The notes under the pieces were generated by a model. It ran no database searches. It was not told where the DNA came from and saw nothing but the letters and a program-made list of their open reading frames with translations. The translations under genes and the position numbers were made by a program. From Serinus canaria (taxonomy: Eukaryota > Chordata > Aves > Passeriformes > Fringillidae): a stretch of DNA of 64,000 nucleotides. This document shows positions 34,846 to 48,368 of this stretch, piece after piece (position 1 is the first letter of the stretch; every line of letters begins with the position of its first letter). Where the stretch lies: assembly GCF_022539315.1 (NCBI RefSeq), contig NC_066316.1, positions 10,059,501 through 10,123,500 on the forward strand, given 5' to 3'.

Positions 34846-37800
34846 TTTTCTCAGAACAGAAAAGCTCAAGTGCAGTTTCAGTTTTGTTAGGTACAGGCTT
34901 TTATGTAATTCAGTAGGTACTGAACTCTGGGCTGTTTACATGATATACCCTGCCTTTGTCAAGTTCTTTATCAGGCACTGGGACTGCACTTAGTCCTTCA
35001 GAAAACTGAAAGCATTTCTTTGTTGAATGCCATTAACTCCTGTTGATTTGTCTTAGCAGCTGAAGATGCTAATTTTTTTTCCAAATTCTTCTGTATTATT
35101 AAGGTGCTTTTTTAAAAAATTCAGTTTCCTTATAAATCAGAAAGGTCTGCTCAGCAAGAGAAATCTTTCCTTTTAAAGTCTCAGATTTGATCAATGCCAC
35201 CTTCCTTGGGGTCCTATTTTATTTGACATTTCACACTGTCATGGTGCATTATCAAACAAAAACTGCATCTCCTACTTAACAAGTTGACTGTTGTGGGTGT
35301 TTGTACCCTTTGATGCTTGCTTGTACATTTTTATTATGCATCATGCATCCTTCTGGAGCTGTAACCTTATTCTGATGGTCTGAAATTTAAAACAGAGGTC
35401 CTAGGATGTTCCTATGAATAAATCAGATGATCCATGCTCTAGGTAGAATCTTCTTATTGTGGAGCATTATAGAAAACACAGGATGGCCACACTGAGAGCT
35501 TCCAGCACAGTGCAGAGACTGGAGTGGAAGCCTCTCAGTCTCAATCATGCTCCTTGTGCTTGCATAACAGATTTGACCTGTCTTCTCTAGCACTTAATCC
35601 AATATCCAGGTCAATTTAGGATGCCCATGGGTAAAAATCTTCATCAAGTAGTGGTTATGTGGTTTGCATGAAGTTTTGGTCTGCTTATTTTTTCTAAAGA
35701 CTGTATTGATACATTTCATATAAAAATTGAGTAAATAAAAAGATTTTCTGGCTGGATCTGGAGTCATGCTTCAACAGGCACATACCCAGCTCAGAAAATG
35801 GATCTTTCTTTGTGTGTTCTTGTGTATGGATGGATGAATAAAGTGCAACTTTAATTTCAATTTTGGTACTAAGTTTGTAATGTAACAGTGAATTTATCTG
35901 TGCACTCAAGCATCTCTTGAGTGAGTGGTCTATAAGTAGCTGCGTTTCCAACTGTGGGGATTTTTGAAAAATTTCTTTTTCTTGTATAATTCTTGATTTC
36001 TAACTCTAACTGCTACTGTTACTCTTGGCAAGCCTACTCAAAAAAAAAAAAATCAGCTCAGCAGAAATTCAAGCTCCTTCTTTTGCTAATATCTTTCATA
36101 AAAGCTCAAAAGGTTTTAAATATTCTTATGGTCATCTCCCTTTTTGTGTCAGCACAGGTTTGCTTTAATTGCATCCTATTTTCAAATATGCACTCTCCCA
36201 TTCTGTCAAAGAATCTGTATTCAGGAGATGGAAGAGATACTGAGGAGAACATGGAATTTGAAAGTCCCACAGTCTTTGCCCAAGGAAGGGATCCTTAGGG
36301 AAAGGGGAATATTCCTTTGTGAAGCCAGAGAAGAGCTTGCAGTCCATTAGGAGGGAAGATGAGAAAATGAAGCTCTTCATTGCTTGATATAATTTTGCAG
36401 TATTTCACAATTTCTGTCTCGTACAAACAAAAAGCATCTCTAAGGTTTGGTTGGAGCACACATGGGTAGGTTTTATATCTAGATACAGAAATACACACAT
36501 TAAGGAGGGTGTTTAACACTAAAAGGTCACATATCTGAAAATAGTTTGGTTTAAATATATGTGTATAAAAACTGATTCATTGCTGCATAATTCTAGTTTT
36601 GAAGTCAGTTGATTTCAATGTATTTTTGGATTGGAGTAATAGAAGAGTGAATCAGATCTATAATTATTTTGGGAAAAAAATTATATGCTAGTAGTTCTGG
36701 GGAATTTTATTTTTTCTGTACAAATAATTACTGCTTAAGGAGGGAAACTATACCTTTCTTCATGTGTCTAAATTAATTTCATCTTGCATATGCAGATAGG
36801 TTTCTTTTTAGGTTTGATTAGGGAAAGATTCTTTTTTTTTCCTTTTTTAAATGGCAGATGTCTCAGATGAGTAAGAGAATTAGGCATGCTGTTATGAGCA
36901 AGAATCCTAAAAAATCAGAATATTGTAAGAATGAGGATCTGAAAGTGTGAAAAAAATCTTGCTTATTAACATCTCTAAATTTAACTTATTTAAAAAATAA
37001 GATATTTCTCCACATTTGACAACTGAGGCTGCTAATCAAAACGAAATAATCAAGTACTTAGCATTTTCTTAGTAACAAAGAAGAGAGGGCAACATTTTGG
37101 GTGTAAGATAATCAAACATAACATTGGCTGATAGCGAGGGAGAAATTTTAGTAGCTATCTTAATTGCTATGGAAACACTGGCCTTAAGGCAGCTTGCAGG
37201 GTATTTGTTGAGGTTGAAGGTTCAAAATATATTTTTTTTCTTGTCAGTTTTCATTAAGGTGTAAAAATTGCAGTAATAAATGTGTTATATGCAGTTCTTT
37301 AATTAGCTGAGAAATACATACTGATAAGTGTGTGGTAACCTAGCTGTCAAAAACTCTTAGAGGTCTGGAATATTATTTAGGGTTTTTGTTTAAATTGTCT
37401 GAGAAGGATAGACAAGTATTAACAAAAAACTTAAAGAAAAAAATGTTGAAAATATATTCATGTTGCAAAGAGAAATACTGGAACACTAATGGGGTCTTGT
37501 CAATAAATACTATTACTGAGAATCCACACAGTAATGTAAAATCTGTTTTATTGATTAAAACCTTGTCAAACTGTGTGAAAGGACAGATGTTTCAGGAAAA
37601 ATGGGGAATAATCCATGATTAATTCCTACTAGAATATATTTGTGGTTAATGTGAATCTACCAAGTACCAAAGTACCACAATCTGTTTGCTGCAGAGTTTC
37701 AAAGGTGCATCTCTGCTTGCAAGAAGCACTCAGTTGTGGTCAAACTTAGAATTCATGTCAGACATGTGGCTGCCCAGATTTTAGCAGGTCTGGAAAAAAA

Positions 37801-39262
37801 AATTCTGCCAATATTGTTTTATTCACAGACAGAGAAAGAGCATCCTGCTGGAGCTCCAGTCTGAAAAAGGCATAAGAAATTAGGAAATTATGTTCTCAGC
37901 ATACAGAGAACACTGGCAGGAGTGTGGCACTAAGGACAGTGGTGGAAGACTAAAGAAAAATTATTTTCCCCTGACAAATGGAGACATGTAATAAAATAGG
38001 AAACATGGAAATAAAAGGGGAAACAGTTTCAGGTGAAGAAATCTGAGAGTAGAATGGTTGCTGGGGACCTGTTTTATCTAGAGATGTTCTGAGAACTATT
38101 GATAATGGACAAAAAAAAAATCACTTTGGATGTCAAGAGTCAGATGAACTATTCCAACACAGTGCTTTCAGCCTTTATGGAAGGGTTTTTTACACAGTCA
38201 CAAAATAGATTATTAAAACCTGACCTTGTTAGTCTCTGCCTGTGCAAAGATTTATTCATTCTTCCAACCTGCAGAATCATGAGATTGCTTGATTTATTAG
38301 CTGCAAAAACAATACTTTTAATATTAAGAACCTAGAGTGGAGCAAAGAGTAGTGGTATTATCTCACAACCCACATCTATGGCAATGTATTATTTTCATGT
38401 TTTATTAGATGCAGTTGCTGCTTATCTTCCTAACTTCAAGTTTTCTAGCTGACAAATTTACTTTAGTGATTTCTTCTAGAATTTTGTGTTTCCTATTTAT
38501 TGTTGATAGGTCACAGCTCATGGATGATTGTAGGTGACTGTGATGTATTAAACCATGGCAGCTAACTTTTCAGTTTTCCTTCCTTTAAAGCATAAACTTA
38601 TAACTGGATGTGCATATGTTAAACACTGCAAATAAAACTTGGAAAGCCAGGTGGGCTGGCTATCCAAAAATCATTAACCACTGCTGATAATTTGACATGG
38701 TGGCTTTTGAAAGACACTATGTTCTACTTTAGGATTTTATTACTTATATATGCCATTTCATCATCTCTTTACAATTGGGAAAATCAGAAAACAGTCTTGA
38801 TGGAAGGGTCTAGGTGAGATGAAGATGTAATTAATGGACACAGGTATTGGTAATGGGTGGTGTAGCACATTTAAGCTTTATTCTCACTAGTACTTCAATG
38901 ATGTGCCTAATACTGAGAATGCACTTCAACATTTCCCTTCTGGCTGTTTGAGTCTTGGCTTGCTTTTATGAAAATTAATGATCTGTTCTACTTTAACACC
39001 CTGAATGGGAAATTGCAGGATGGCCTGTTTGTACAGCTCTATTGTCAGAGCACTGGAGCTGGATCATAAAGAGCTTGTAGCTAAACCATTGTTTGTGGGG
39101 GAACATCCAATGGTAAACATGGAAATGGCCCTAATCCAATAAAAAAGATTCATGTGTTTTCTCCATGCATTGTCCTTGGCTTAAAAGTATTATGATCTGC
39201 TATAAATGCTGCCATTTCAGGTGTGCTTTGGGCAGAAAAGAGAATTAGGGAGCAGAGGGAAG
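34846..39262. other. Unique AT-rich sequence, no gene seen
   Basis: The longest repeat-free stretch here, about 4.4 kb. An A run lies at 36041-36052. Open frames do not exceed about 100 codons and carry no motif. Confidence 0.5.
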
Positions 39263-39683
39263 GATGTGTGTGGTAGTTTCTGGGGTCCCCAGATGAGGGA
39301 GGAATGATTGAATCTGACTCCATATTCTTAGAAGGTTAATTTGTTATATTATATTGTATCAAAGAACACTATACTAAAACTATACTAAAGAGTACAGAAA
39401 GGATACAGACAGAAAGCTTAATAAGAATGAATAATGAAAACTTGTGACTCTCAGAGTCTGACACAGCTGGATGTGATTGGTCATTAAGTTAAAACAATTC
39501 ACATGAGACCAATCAAACAACCACCCTTTGGTAAACAATGCCCAGACCACATTCCAAAGCAGCAAAACCAGGAGAAGCAATCAGATAATTATTGTTTTCA
39601 TTTCTCTCTGAAGCTTCTCAGCTTCCCAGGAGAAGAAATCCTGGCGAAGGGATTTTTCAGGAAATATGACAGTGACAGATGTG
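39263..39683 (-). repeat. 6-bp target-site duplication of LTR copy 6
   Basis: GATGTG occurs exactly at 39263-39268 and 39678-39683. Confidence 0.85.
39269..39677 (-). mobile_element. Solo ERV LTR, family 1, copy 6
   Basis: A 409-bp solo LTR in minus orientation. Plus-strand ends are TGTGGTAGTTTCTGGGGTCC and AATATGACAGTGACA, canonical in both directions. It keeps the inverted CCAAT box (TGATTGGTCATTAAG) and the TA-rich zone at 39340-39390. It forms an inverted pair with copy 7, 1.9 kb away. Confidence 0.93.
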
Positions 39684-41592
39684 GAATAACCACATGAAGT
39701 TGTTTGGATGCAAAGTTTGAGGGGTGATTTGCAGGACCTTATGCAGTGCCTGCTCAGCGGGAGAGGATGGGGAACTGTTGGCTCTCCTGTGCAGACCTGA
39801 GATGGGAATGAGACTATGGTGCCATTCTGGTGTCCAGTTCTCAGGCAGGACAAAGCTGAGGAGGTGTGAGGAAAGGCACTGAAACTGGTGTTAGGGATAG
39901 AAATGCTGCTGCACAAGGAGACATTGAGAAGGCTGGTTTAACTAACTTGTGTAGGACTGAGATTTAAAACCTCTGGGACTTGGTGAGTATAGCATTTGTA
40001 AAAGAAAGCGCCCATGTACCCCCTGAGCAGTGGATGTGAGCCTAGCTGGGATGGATACCTGGAAAAATCTGTCCATGGTAGAAGAGACCTGTGCCTGGGA
40101 TAATTTATTTCACTGCTTGCACAGCTTTTCCCTCCTAGAGTGGTGGCCTTGAGCTATTTATGTGGCCTTCAATCTCTTTTTTGCTGTGGGTCAGTGAAAG
40201 GCTAAGCTGTTCAACTTCTTTACCAGGAGACTGCAGGAAAATTATAGGAAAGGGGTTTTGTTATGGACCCCAATTTTGAAGTTGCTCTAACATTTATTTG
40301 CCTTACGTGACTATGAACTGTTCTTTGTGCTTGGTCAGAAGTGCACAAGAAGGACAGTTGCAGGTGGAAGGTTGAATAAATCATTGATTCTCAACAAAAT
40401 AAAAAGAAATTTGGAAAGAATATTTTTCCTTTCTCCTCAGAAGCTTCAGCCTCTTGCTCCCTGGATATTGCCCTCAAATGAAAGAGGGTTAATTTTCTTC
40501 CAACCCTTTAGACACATCTTCCACCCCTTTTCCATGGCAGCCAAAGTGTTCTCCAGGGACTACTGATTGCTGTAATTTCGACATTTTCATGATTCTGTAT
40601 ATTTAAAGGGAATATAAATTAATATGAGGTGAGATAAAATTGAGATATAGAGAGAAGACTGCAAAAGCAATGGGACATTTTATGGCTAGTAAGAAGATGA
40701 TCAAGTTTAAATACCCTTGTACCAGCACTCAGTTAAATGAAAATAAAGTGAGCAGTGATGACAGGTTTGAATTTTGGGTAGCTGGTGAAATTTCACTTTT
40801 CCTAGTCCAAGATTTATTAATGCCAAGACAACACTATCGTAGGGTTCCTTGTGAACTGACACCCTCACACCCTTAACTATAAATAATTTTTGTACTATTT
40901 AAATGTACATTTTGTTGATTTTAAGTTTGGGCTTTAGAAATGTAAATTGTGGACACACTTTGAGGAGAAAAAGGAATTACAAGATTTATATATAATGAAA
41001 AAGCAAGGAACTGAAGACCTCCCTCTCCTCAGCATTGTGGAGTCCCTGTGGTCCCAACCACCCAAATTCGAGGTGTTCCACTTTCTGTCTCATCTGGCCT
41101 CCTAGGCACTGTTATTACTTCACAAATTGCAGGTTGATTCAGATTGCCCTTAAATCACCCAGCATCCTTCTGTTAACTCCTGTCTGCCTGAATTGGTTCA
41201 CACTTTCCAGGACCCCTGACAGATGAGGTCCCTACCTAGGTCAGAGCCTCAATACACTCATTTTCTCCTGGGACTGCATTTCAGAAAGTGCCTCTGTAAC
41301 ACCACAAGTTGTCACAAGTAGCAGAAGGATTACAAGGCAAAAGTCTTGGTGCTGCAGGAAATTAATTAACAAAGAAAACTTTAAATCACTCAGGTTATTT
41401 AACAGCATTAGGTCTGTCTGATGTATACAGTAAGCTCTCCTGAAAGATACATAGAATTTTAAAAATTCTAATATATTCTCATTCCCAGATTTCTCTTTCC
41501 TCCTGAATTTCAGGACTTATGTTCTCCTAAGGGTTTCACAGCTCCTGCTTCTATTAAAAGATGCCCTTGAAATAAATACCTGTTGTCTGGCA
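39684..41592. other. Unique sequence between two inverted LTRs
   Basis: About 1.9 kb with no gag-, pol- or env-like frame, so the two LTRs are separate insertions and not the ends of one provirus; their opposite orientation and different target sites agree. Confidence 0.6.
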
Positions 41593-42030
41593 GGGGATTG
41601 TCACATTCATATTTTCTGAAAAATCCCTGTGCCCAGGATTTTTCCCCTGGGAAGCTGAGAAGCCTCAGAGAAAAAGGAAAACAATTTTGTCTCATTTGCT
41701 TCTCCTGTGTTGTGCTCACATGTGGAATGTGTTTGGAGATTGTTTACTCACAGGTGATTGTTTCATTGGATTCTGCTGTGAGTTGTTTTGACTCAGTGGC
41801 CAATCAGGGCCAAGCTGTGTCAGGGCTCTGGAGAGAGTCACAAGTTTTCATTATTATATTTTTAACCTTCTGTAAGTATCCTTTCTGTGTTCTTTTGTAT
41901 CATATAGTATAGTATAGCATTCTTTAATATAATACATTATCATAAAATAATAAATGAGCCTTCTGAGAACATGGAGTCAGATTCCTCATTCCTTCCTGCC
42001 CTGAGAGACCCCACAAACACAACAGGGGAT
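41593..42030 (+). repeat. 6-bp target-site duplication of LTR copy 7
   Basis: GGGGAT occurs exactly at 41593-41598 and 42025-42030. Confidence 0.85.
41599..42024 (+). mobile_element. Solo ERV LTR, family 1, copy 7 (reference copy)
   Basis: A 426-bp solo LTR that looks closest to an intact family member: TGTCACATTCATATTTTCTG at the 5' end, CCACAAACACAACA at the 3' end. It has two CCAAT-type boxes (inverted in TTCATTGGATT, direct in GTGGCCAATCAGGG), a TA-rich zone with TAGTATAGTATAGCATTC, an AATAAATGAGCC poly(A) signal at about 41949, and CATGGAGTCAGATTCC. I used it as the reference for the other copies. Confidence 0.95.
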
Positions 42031-44566
42031 CAGAGGCAGCAGCACCTGGGGTAAGAGGCAGCCTGTCCTGCAGAGACCAGCACTGCTCTGAGATGCCATT
42101 CCTGTTTTTATTCCATAGCAGTGCACGTGGTGGCTGCTGCCAGGTTTGCTTTTGGGTTGTTTCAGCTCCTGTATCTTGTTGCAGAATTGATACACAGCAC
42201 TGTAAATGGTGTGAAATGATGTTGAACACAGACTGCCACCTGCAAAAATAAAAGCAAATAGGGAGAGCAGAGCAAGAAATCCAGGGTGTGAAATCCAGTT
42301 GTTAGGAAAGGTGTTCTGATGGCATCATGTCAAATCACCATGCAGATAATGCTGAAAAGAATTATCTTTCAGGAGACTTCTGCCATCCAGATCTCTGTCT
42401 CCATTTTGCTTTTGCAAGACAACATTTTGCTTCTTTCTGCCCTGAATCTGGAAGGCAGGGTTTGTTTAAAGAAAGAGCACTCTCTTTTGTATGTTTTCTT
42501 TCTTTCTGGATGGGATATGTTCAGAGCATGACTGGAAAGAGCTCTAGAGTGTGATCTTCCCTCTCCCATCTTACCTTTGTTGATGAGCACTGACACAGAT
42601 GTCATTGTGGCCACTAAAGTGTCCTTGTGGCTCCTGAGATCACACACATGGGAATGCATGGGGTGTCTTGGTGAGAGCACTTGTAGGTCCTTCACAAAAT
42701 CAGATAGATGTCACTGTTTCACTTGTGTTCTGTGTTTTCAAGGTTTTCTCGTGGATTTTTTTTTCTGCTTTTAAAAGTAAAAAAACCATCCTGGATGCAC
42801 GGGGGAACAGCCTGAGCTTTCCCAAGTGTTTTCCTGCTTAGTCTTTCCCTGCATTTGCTGCAGTGGCACTGGCACTGGTCTGAAAACTGCTGATAGTTGG
42901 TTGGACTCCTGCAGCTTCTCTTAGAAGTCTTCTTCTGAGGCAGCCCTGTCCTGATGGGTTATTTCTCTAATATTCATATTTACCCATCACAGCAGATGTA
43001 GCTCAAACCAGCTGCCTCAAGTCTTAGTTTGGGGCTCCAACAATTGGACTATTGTACTGTCTTGTCAGACACCCCTTTGAAAAGCTAATTTTGTCTATCC
43101 AGGTGTTTCATGCTGATATTCTTTGTCACAGAAAGTAATTCTGTTTTGGCAGATCTGTATTTCCTTGTAGGGTCGGTCTCTTTAGCAATCCTGCTTCAGA
43201 TTTTTCCTTTCTGTCAATATTTCTGGAAATGAAGGGTTTGTAAGAAATGCTGTTTTAAATAATAAGCACAGCTTGTTGAATTGCAGTCACAACATTCATC
43301 ATGTCCAGGTTTAAGCAAGGAAATAAATAGTTAAGGCACAGTACATAATTTATTTTTCTTACAATAAATAACATTTTCTATCAAGTGTAAGCAAACACTC
43401 AGTAAATCTCTCCCTCCTACCTTGATTTACCTGTTGGGGTATGTATGGCAGGTTGCTTTAAGGGCTTATCACTCACTTGGTACCTATAAATTCACAATAG
43501 TTGCTGTTGTCATAAATCTGTTAATTTCCTGTGCAGTAGCTCTTATCCTTTTCTCCTGCTTTCTTGGTTTTATATTGTTGATAGTTGTGGTAACAGTATT
43601 AAAGTACTGAATAGGGCACTTGATTAAAGGCAGAGAGGAAAGTGGTTGAGATGTTGTGGGCTGGTCTTTTAAAAAGTGTACATAATTCAAAACTTGCATA
43701 TTCATACCTGTTAGCTGCTTTGAATGCTCAGAAAACAAGGTGACAGATTTGATGTTTCTCTTTGAAGGAAAGTGGAGGAATAATTTTATAACAAAACAGA
43801 CAAGTTTCACAAAAAATCTAATTTTTAGGAAGGAGGAAATATTTTTTGTCCCATATACAATTATACTTGATTTCTAACCCTGTTATTCTGCTTCTTCTGG
43901 AATTGCTTTAAAGCTCTTGAGGTTGACTTTAATTTCATGAAATGCAGTTCTTACCTTAGTATAATACACCAGAAAGATATTTAATAATGTTTAGCATTTT
44001 AAATTGTATGGGAAAAAACCCAAGGAAGATGAAGAAACAGTTGGCCTTTACAGCAAAAGTGTTGCAACCTGGTTTTTAAGTGGGATGCTTGGGTCCCAGT
44101 GAGGCTGAGATGGGAATGTGTTCTTTTCTGTCCTGTGCAATTTATTATTGGTTTTCATATCACCTGAAGCCTCTCACGGGGTTCATCATGGCTTCCTCCC
44201 TAGGGATGTAATTCATGGGCCTGATGGTGTAGCAGTTTATGAATCTGCCTTAAACTCTGTGCTTATGTGTAATGGTTGTAGCCTGATTTATGAATACTAT
44301 TTTGTGCCAAATCCTTGGGAGGCTGCTTCTGTGGATTTGTTTGTCTTTTGTGGATTCCTTAGATAAAATTCTGTAGGCAGCACATATATCAAGTGTATTT
44401 GAGAAGGTAAATATTGCTGATCCTTGTGGAAACAAATTAGGAATACTATTTATGTATATAAAAAGGCACATATAAAAGTTATCATGCAGTCTGCTACCTG
44501 TGTTCCAGTTCAAATCCAGAAAAATCCTTCAAGGGTCATATGTTTTGGTGGGTTTTACCTTTTTTT
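42031..44566. other. Unique sequence, no gene seen
   Basis: A 62-codon frame at 43422-43610 is very hydrophobic but has no supporting context. Nothing else recognised. Confidence 0.5.
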
Positions 44567-44578
44567 CCCCCCCCCCCC
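44567..44578. repeat. Poly(C) run of 12
   Basis: TTTTTT followed by 12 C; the minus strand is therefore a G run. Confidence 0.95.
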
Positions 44579-47500
44579 AAGATTCACAGATGCCTGTGGC
44601 TCTACATGGGTTTATGATTTTAAATAATAAATGCCTGCAATAGCTGTATGTGCCTTCCTAACATTGTCCTCCAAAATTAGCATCAAATCCTTCATCTGGG
44701 GGGGAGTTGACAAATTTGCTGCTTTTCAGCAGCAAATAACCTGTTTAGAGGATGTTTATAATTTAAAAGCATTGTGTTAGTCATTTTGAAATTGCACATC
44801 ATCAGGAATAAAATATTGGATGTGAAAGCAGAAACTGCAGTTACAGAGCTGTTAAGGAAAGTGATTGTATTTTTTAAGCAAATAAAAATGCTTGAATTTT
44901 GAAGTGCCCTAAAGAACAGAAGCAGGCATGTGTTATTAAGTGAGTTAGCAGGGATTCCAGTGTGTACTGGGGGTAAAATGTGAGCTGTCTACCAATGTGT
45001 TCAATAAAAATTCCCTTACAGTGCCAAGAGCTTGCACTGAGGAAATCACAAGAAAATCCGGAGAGGAGAAAGGTCAGAAAGTTGTGACTTTGTGTTTTGT
45101 GGCTATTTGAGTGCACACAGCCCTCTGTCACTTGTTTGCTTGCAGTTGAGTAGCAGCTCTTTGCTCAATTTGAGGTTTTAATTCAGGCTGTGTAACCCAG
45201 GCTGGCACAGGTGAGAATCAGGTGAGCAAAGTCCTGTGGCTCCAGAGAGAGAGCTCAGAGGAGCTGCTCTGAATGCTCAGTTTAAAATTATTTCAGATTG
45301 ACTTATGGAGGGCATTGCCACGTGGCCTGAAAACTGGAATATCCAGCAACAGATACAAAGGAAAGATATCCACGTGATCAACTTTTAGATATGACTAAAT
45401 ATCTTTGGGGTTGATCTGGAAGAGAAATAGAGTGGAAGTTGCCAGAGGCAGCTAAATTGAGGAAAGTGGTGAGTGCTCGTGAGGGTGGACAAGTTTAATT
45501 TTACACAAGCACTTAGAAGATGAAGAAAGGGGCAAAAATATATTTTAAAAATTAAAGTTCAAGCAAGTGAACTTTATATATCTGGAAAATAATTTAGCTA
45601 GTCAGTGGGAGGGAAAAATCAGCGAGACATCAAGGAATGAAACTGAACAGCAATTTTCATTTTATTATGCAGATGAAAATCTGGAAGAACTCTTTTCTGA
45701 GAGTAGCAAATTATACCTTCCTGACACCTGCATGTGACTCCTATTGATGCATCTGCATGCAACTCCCTTTAATAGCTGAGAGCAGGGATTGCTGCAGAAA
45801 GTACAGGTGGTCTGGAATCAAGGGATGGCTGTGCACCAGTCTGCAGCTTAACTTGAACCTCTTTCCAGCCAAGGTCTGAATTATGTGTTTGGTTTTAAGC
45901 CTGCTGAAGTCCATGACCTTAAATTGAGCTTTCTGGAGTAGAGTGTTGGTGTGTTCAATGTAGAAGAAAAGCACAGTATATTACTCCAATCTGATCTTCC
46001 AGCAAAGCATCTTTCCTGCACACAGCCCTTGCTAAAAAAATATCAATTCCATTCTTGAACTGGATTAATCCTAACGAAAGTGCATAGATAGTTTTGCCAT
46101 CAGACTTCACTTTTGACCTTGGACAAATCACTTGAATTATCCACATCTCTGCTCTCAGCATATGCTTTTAAGTTTGCACTTCCTGTTTATTCCAACTCAG
46201 CTGTTTCTTGTGACTTGTCTGCATGGTGGAAGTACTGTAGACTCTGGACATTGCTGTGATTTGAATATGAATAATAACAGGATGGAAAAGAAAGAAAACC
46301 AGAGGTTAGAAAAACCCCAGTGTTTTAGGTGCATGTTGGACTGTCCCTTAAAAAGATTTTCCATTACTTGGCCTGGAGAGTGAGGCATTCAGCAGTGCCT
46401 GTTGCTGGTATGTCATTTATTCTGCTGAGAGTCACAGGAACCACCAGAGGCAGAGTTTGTGTCTGTCATAAAGCTTAGAGGGTCACTGGCACAGTGCCAC
46501 CATTAACTGAGCTGCTGATTAAATGCTACGCTCATTATAGTACATTTAATTTTGCATGAATTTTTATTTTTATAATTCAGTGGACTCCTTTCCTTTTGTG
46601 GCTCCTCCTTTTGGGCTTTTTGAGTTTTATTGAGATGGGAGCAAACACAGGTCAGTGTTCACCAAAAGCCTCAGGCTGACAGAAACAAAGTGGCTGCTCA
46701 CAATCTCAGCTCTTGTTCTCCAAATTACAATGTCAAATGCCAGAATGCCTTTTCACCAACTTCCCTCATTTTTTTTTTCTCCTCTCATCTTGGTGACAGA
46801 GTGCAGCACAAGCAAACCTTCACTTGTGACAGCCTCGTGGATCCATGGGTTGAAGTTGTGTAGGGAATGGACAATGTGCCACCTAACGAGAGACAACAGA
46901 CTTAACTAGGCAAAGGCCAGCTGCTCCCTGGCTGTGGGGGGACAAGGAAGATGTGAAAGGGGATGGGCAGGTGGGCTGAGAGGTGCTCAGAAGGTCCTTG
47001 AGAGGCTCCTGAGTTACACCAGGTATAAATACAGGCTTGTGGTCTTTATCTGTGTGGAGCAAGACACCACCTCATGGGAATGGGTCAATATTCTGCTGTG
47101 TTGATGTGACAGTGGGCTTTGGCAGATTCTTGTCCTAACTCTCTAATTTCTTGCTGGTTTAGCAGGAATATTGGTCTGGAACTTCTCAGACTTTCCCACA
47201 CTGATTTCTCAGCATTTACTTTTTCTCTCTTCAGCTTGTGGTTTTGTGGTCTTCTCACAGAAGGGGTCTTGGTGGCAGAATGACATTCTCTGGTTAAGGA
47301 CTTTAGAGCTTGACTACACATAGACTAAAAGTTAATATAGTTGCATGTAAAGAACCCCAACAGAACCTCAAAAAATTTCTATTGTGTTATGTTATCTTCT
47401 GTGATATGTATTAGACTCCCAAGAAGCACCATAATCACATTCTCCTTCTTTGCTTCTCCTTTACTCTTCTGTTGACTTAATTTGTAAGCTCTTTTGTAGG

Positions 47501-48368
47501 AGTGGATTAATCTTCACAGACATTCCTGGAATCTGTGTCTGTATTCCTGTTAAACAGAAATGTGAGAATTCCTGAGTGATTCCTGACTGTCCCTCAGGAT
47601 ATTGTTGCAACACTTCACATCACCTTTTCTTTGTGCTTTCACACAAGAGCCTTGCTGGATAGGTAGGAAGGCCTTGTGCCCTTCACGTGTTGGTGATGGC
47701 TTCAGTATTTCAAGGCAAAAGAATACCTGAGAGCTGGAGGTGAAACCAACAGATAAGAGAAGAGGGATTTGGTGCTGTTTTCACTTCAGCAACTCTTTGT
47801 GACCTGGAGCCTTCTAGCCTCAGGTGCTGCTGCTCTTCTTCAGCTGTCACTGTCTTTTTCCATTTCTGTCCAAAACTGCCCATGGCTGATCACAGTTGAC
47901 AATTGTCACTGTGGAGATGGGTTAGAGAGCTTCACACTCCTGCCCACCCAGAAAGACCACAGGGACATTTTCCTGCATTTTACCCTCTGTGGAGTTTTGG
48001 GCTCTTTGCTGGGTACTAGGAGCATCCAGGGTGGCAACCACCAAAGAAGTCTGTAAATTTGTGCTTTTGAGGTAAAAAACCTTTTTTGTTTTAAATTCCT
48101 GGAGGTTACCCTTGAAGCTTAGAGACCAATCCTCAAAGTCCTTGCTCCCTCAGAGTTAAGAAAGGATGAAAAAGCAAACCAAGGTGTGGAGGTAACAGGG
48201 ATCAGTGCAGATTCACCCAGCAGGTCAGTGCTTGTGCTGGGACTGCAGCTGAAATCTGAGGCATTCCAGATCACTCTGCTCTGCCTCATCTCCCTGCCAT
48301 GCTCAAGCCACCTGGGCAGTGATGGGGACACCCAGCTGCCTGGGCAGCGTGCAGTTTCGCAGAGCTGA
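44579..48368. other. Unique sequence, no gene seen
   Basis: No repeat family recognised. The part from about 48110 to 48368 is GC-richer and open on both strands. Confidence 0.5.

Noticed and set aside
39269..42024. The two LTRs as the ends of one provirus
   Set aside because: They lie in opposite orientation, have different target-site duplications, and no gag/pol/env-like sequence lies between them.
43422..43610. A 62-codon, very hydrophobic frame that could be a two-helix membrane protein
   Set aside because: T-rich DNA yields hydrophobic codons by composition alone; no promoter, splice or conservation evidence can be seen.
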